A stretch of DNA of 7,096 nucleotides from CAYJAD01 sp964372165 (GTDB lineage Bacteria > Desulfobacterota > Desulfovibrionia > Desulfovibrionales > Desulfovibrionaceae), in contig CAYJPT010000119.1 in NCBI GenBank assembly GCA_964372165.1, forward strand, positions 1 through 7,096. The letters run 5' to 3'. Of this stretch, positions 7,052-7,096 are shown one piece after another (position 1 is the stretch's first letter; each line of letters opens with the position of its first letter). Below the pieces are notes generated by a model. The model was not told where the DNA came from and searched no databases. It saw only the letters and a list, made by a program, of their open reading frames with translations. The position numbers were made by a program, and so were the translations under genes.

Positions 7052-7096
7052 TAATAAAGTATATGCGCCATCATGTGGTTATAAATGTATAAAATT
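7052..7096. other. Region after the adhesin, nothing recognised
   Basis: The 45 bases after the stop show no strong hairpin with a T-run, no promoter and no start of another gene that can be supported. The window ends here, so a terminator or a downstream secretion gene could lie just outside. Confidence 0.5.

Overview
The window looks like a piece of a low-GC, Gram-negative, probably proteobacterial draft genome or metagenome bin. The Gram-negative assignment rests on a large, acidic, almost cysteine-free adhesin with VCBS-type and T1SS-143-type repeats, C-terminal RTX nonapeptides and a non-cleaved C-terminal tail, which is the layout of type I secretion substrates. The order of the host cannot be fixed from this sequence. 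The adhesin tail resembles what I recall from Desulfovibrionaceae, but that is a weak impression.

Layout. Positions 1-672 carry no convincing gene. They hold AT-rich DNA, a 145-bp non-coding element with imperfect terminal inverted repeats (184-328) that looks like a MITE, and a solo copy of that element's left end (558-584) about 90 bases upstream of the first gene. Positions 673-1974 encode a complete AzgA-type purine nucleobase permease of the NCS2 superfamily (433 aa). Eight bases after its stop is a near-perfect 44-bp palindrome (1983-2026), which is a minimal version of the same element with left and right ends fused. An unrelated imperfect inverted repeat (2073-2146) runs straight into a run of exactly 100 N (2147-2246), the usual placeholder for a scaffold gap of unknown size.

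From 2247 to 7051 there is one long open frame: the 3' part (1600 residues) of a giant RTX adhesin whose start is lost in the gap. In order it holds a Gly/Asn/Pro/Thr linker with hexapeptide repeats, a VCBS repeat, a second beta-sandwich repeat, a 'GNFS' module, a T1SS-143-type repeat, an unusual region of about 250 residues that looks like a ligand-binding beta-sandwich, two pairs of alternating duplicated modules, six to seven RTX nonapeptides, and a tail of 120 residues that should carry the secretion signal.

Permease and adhesin have no obvious functional link. They are merely neighbours, and even that depends on the scaffold join being right. No type I secretion genes (ABC transporter, membrane fusion protein, outer-membrane channel) lie in the window. 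The most interesting points are the three differently sized copies of one short mobile-element family around the permease, and the non-repeat domain inside the adhesin, which may be its ligand-binding part.
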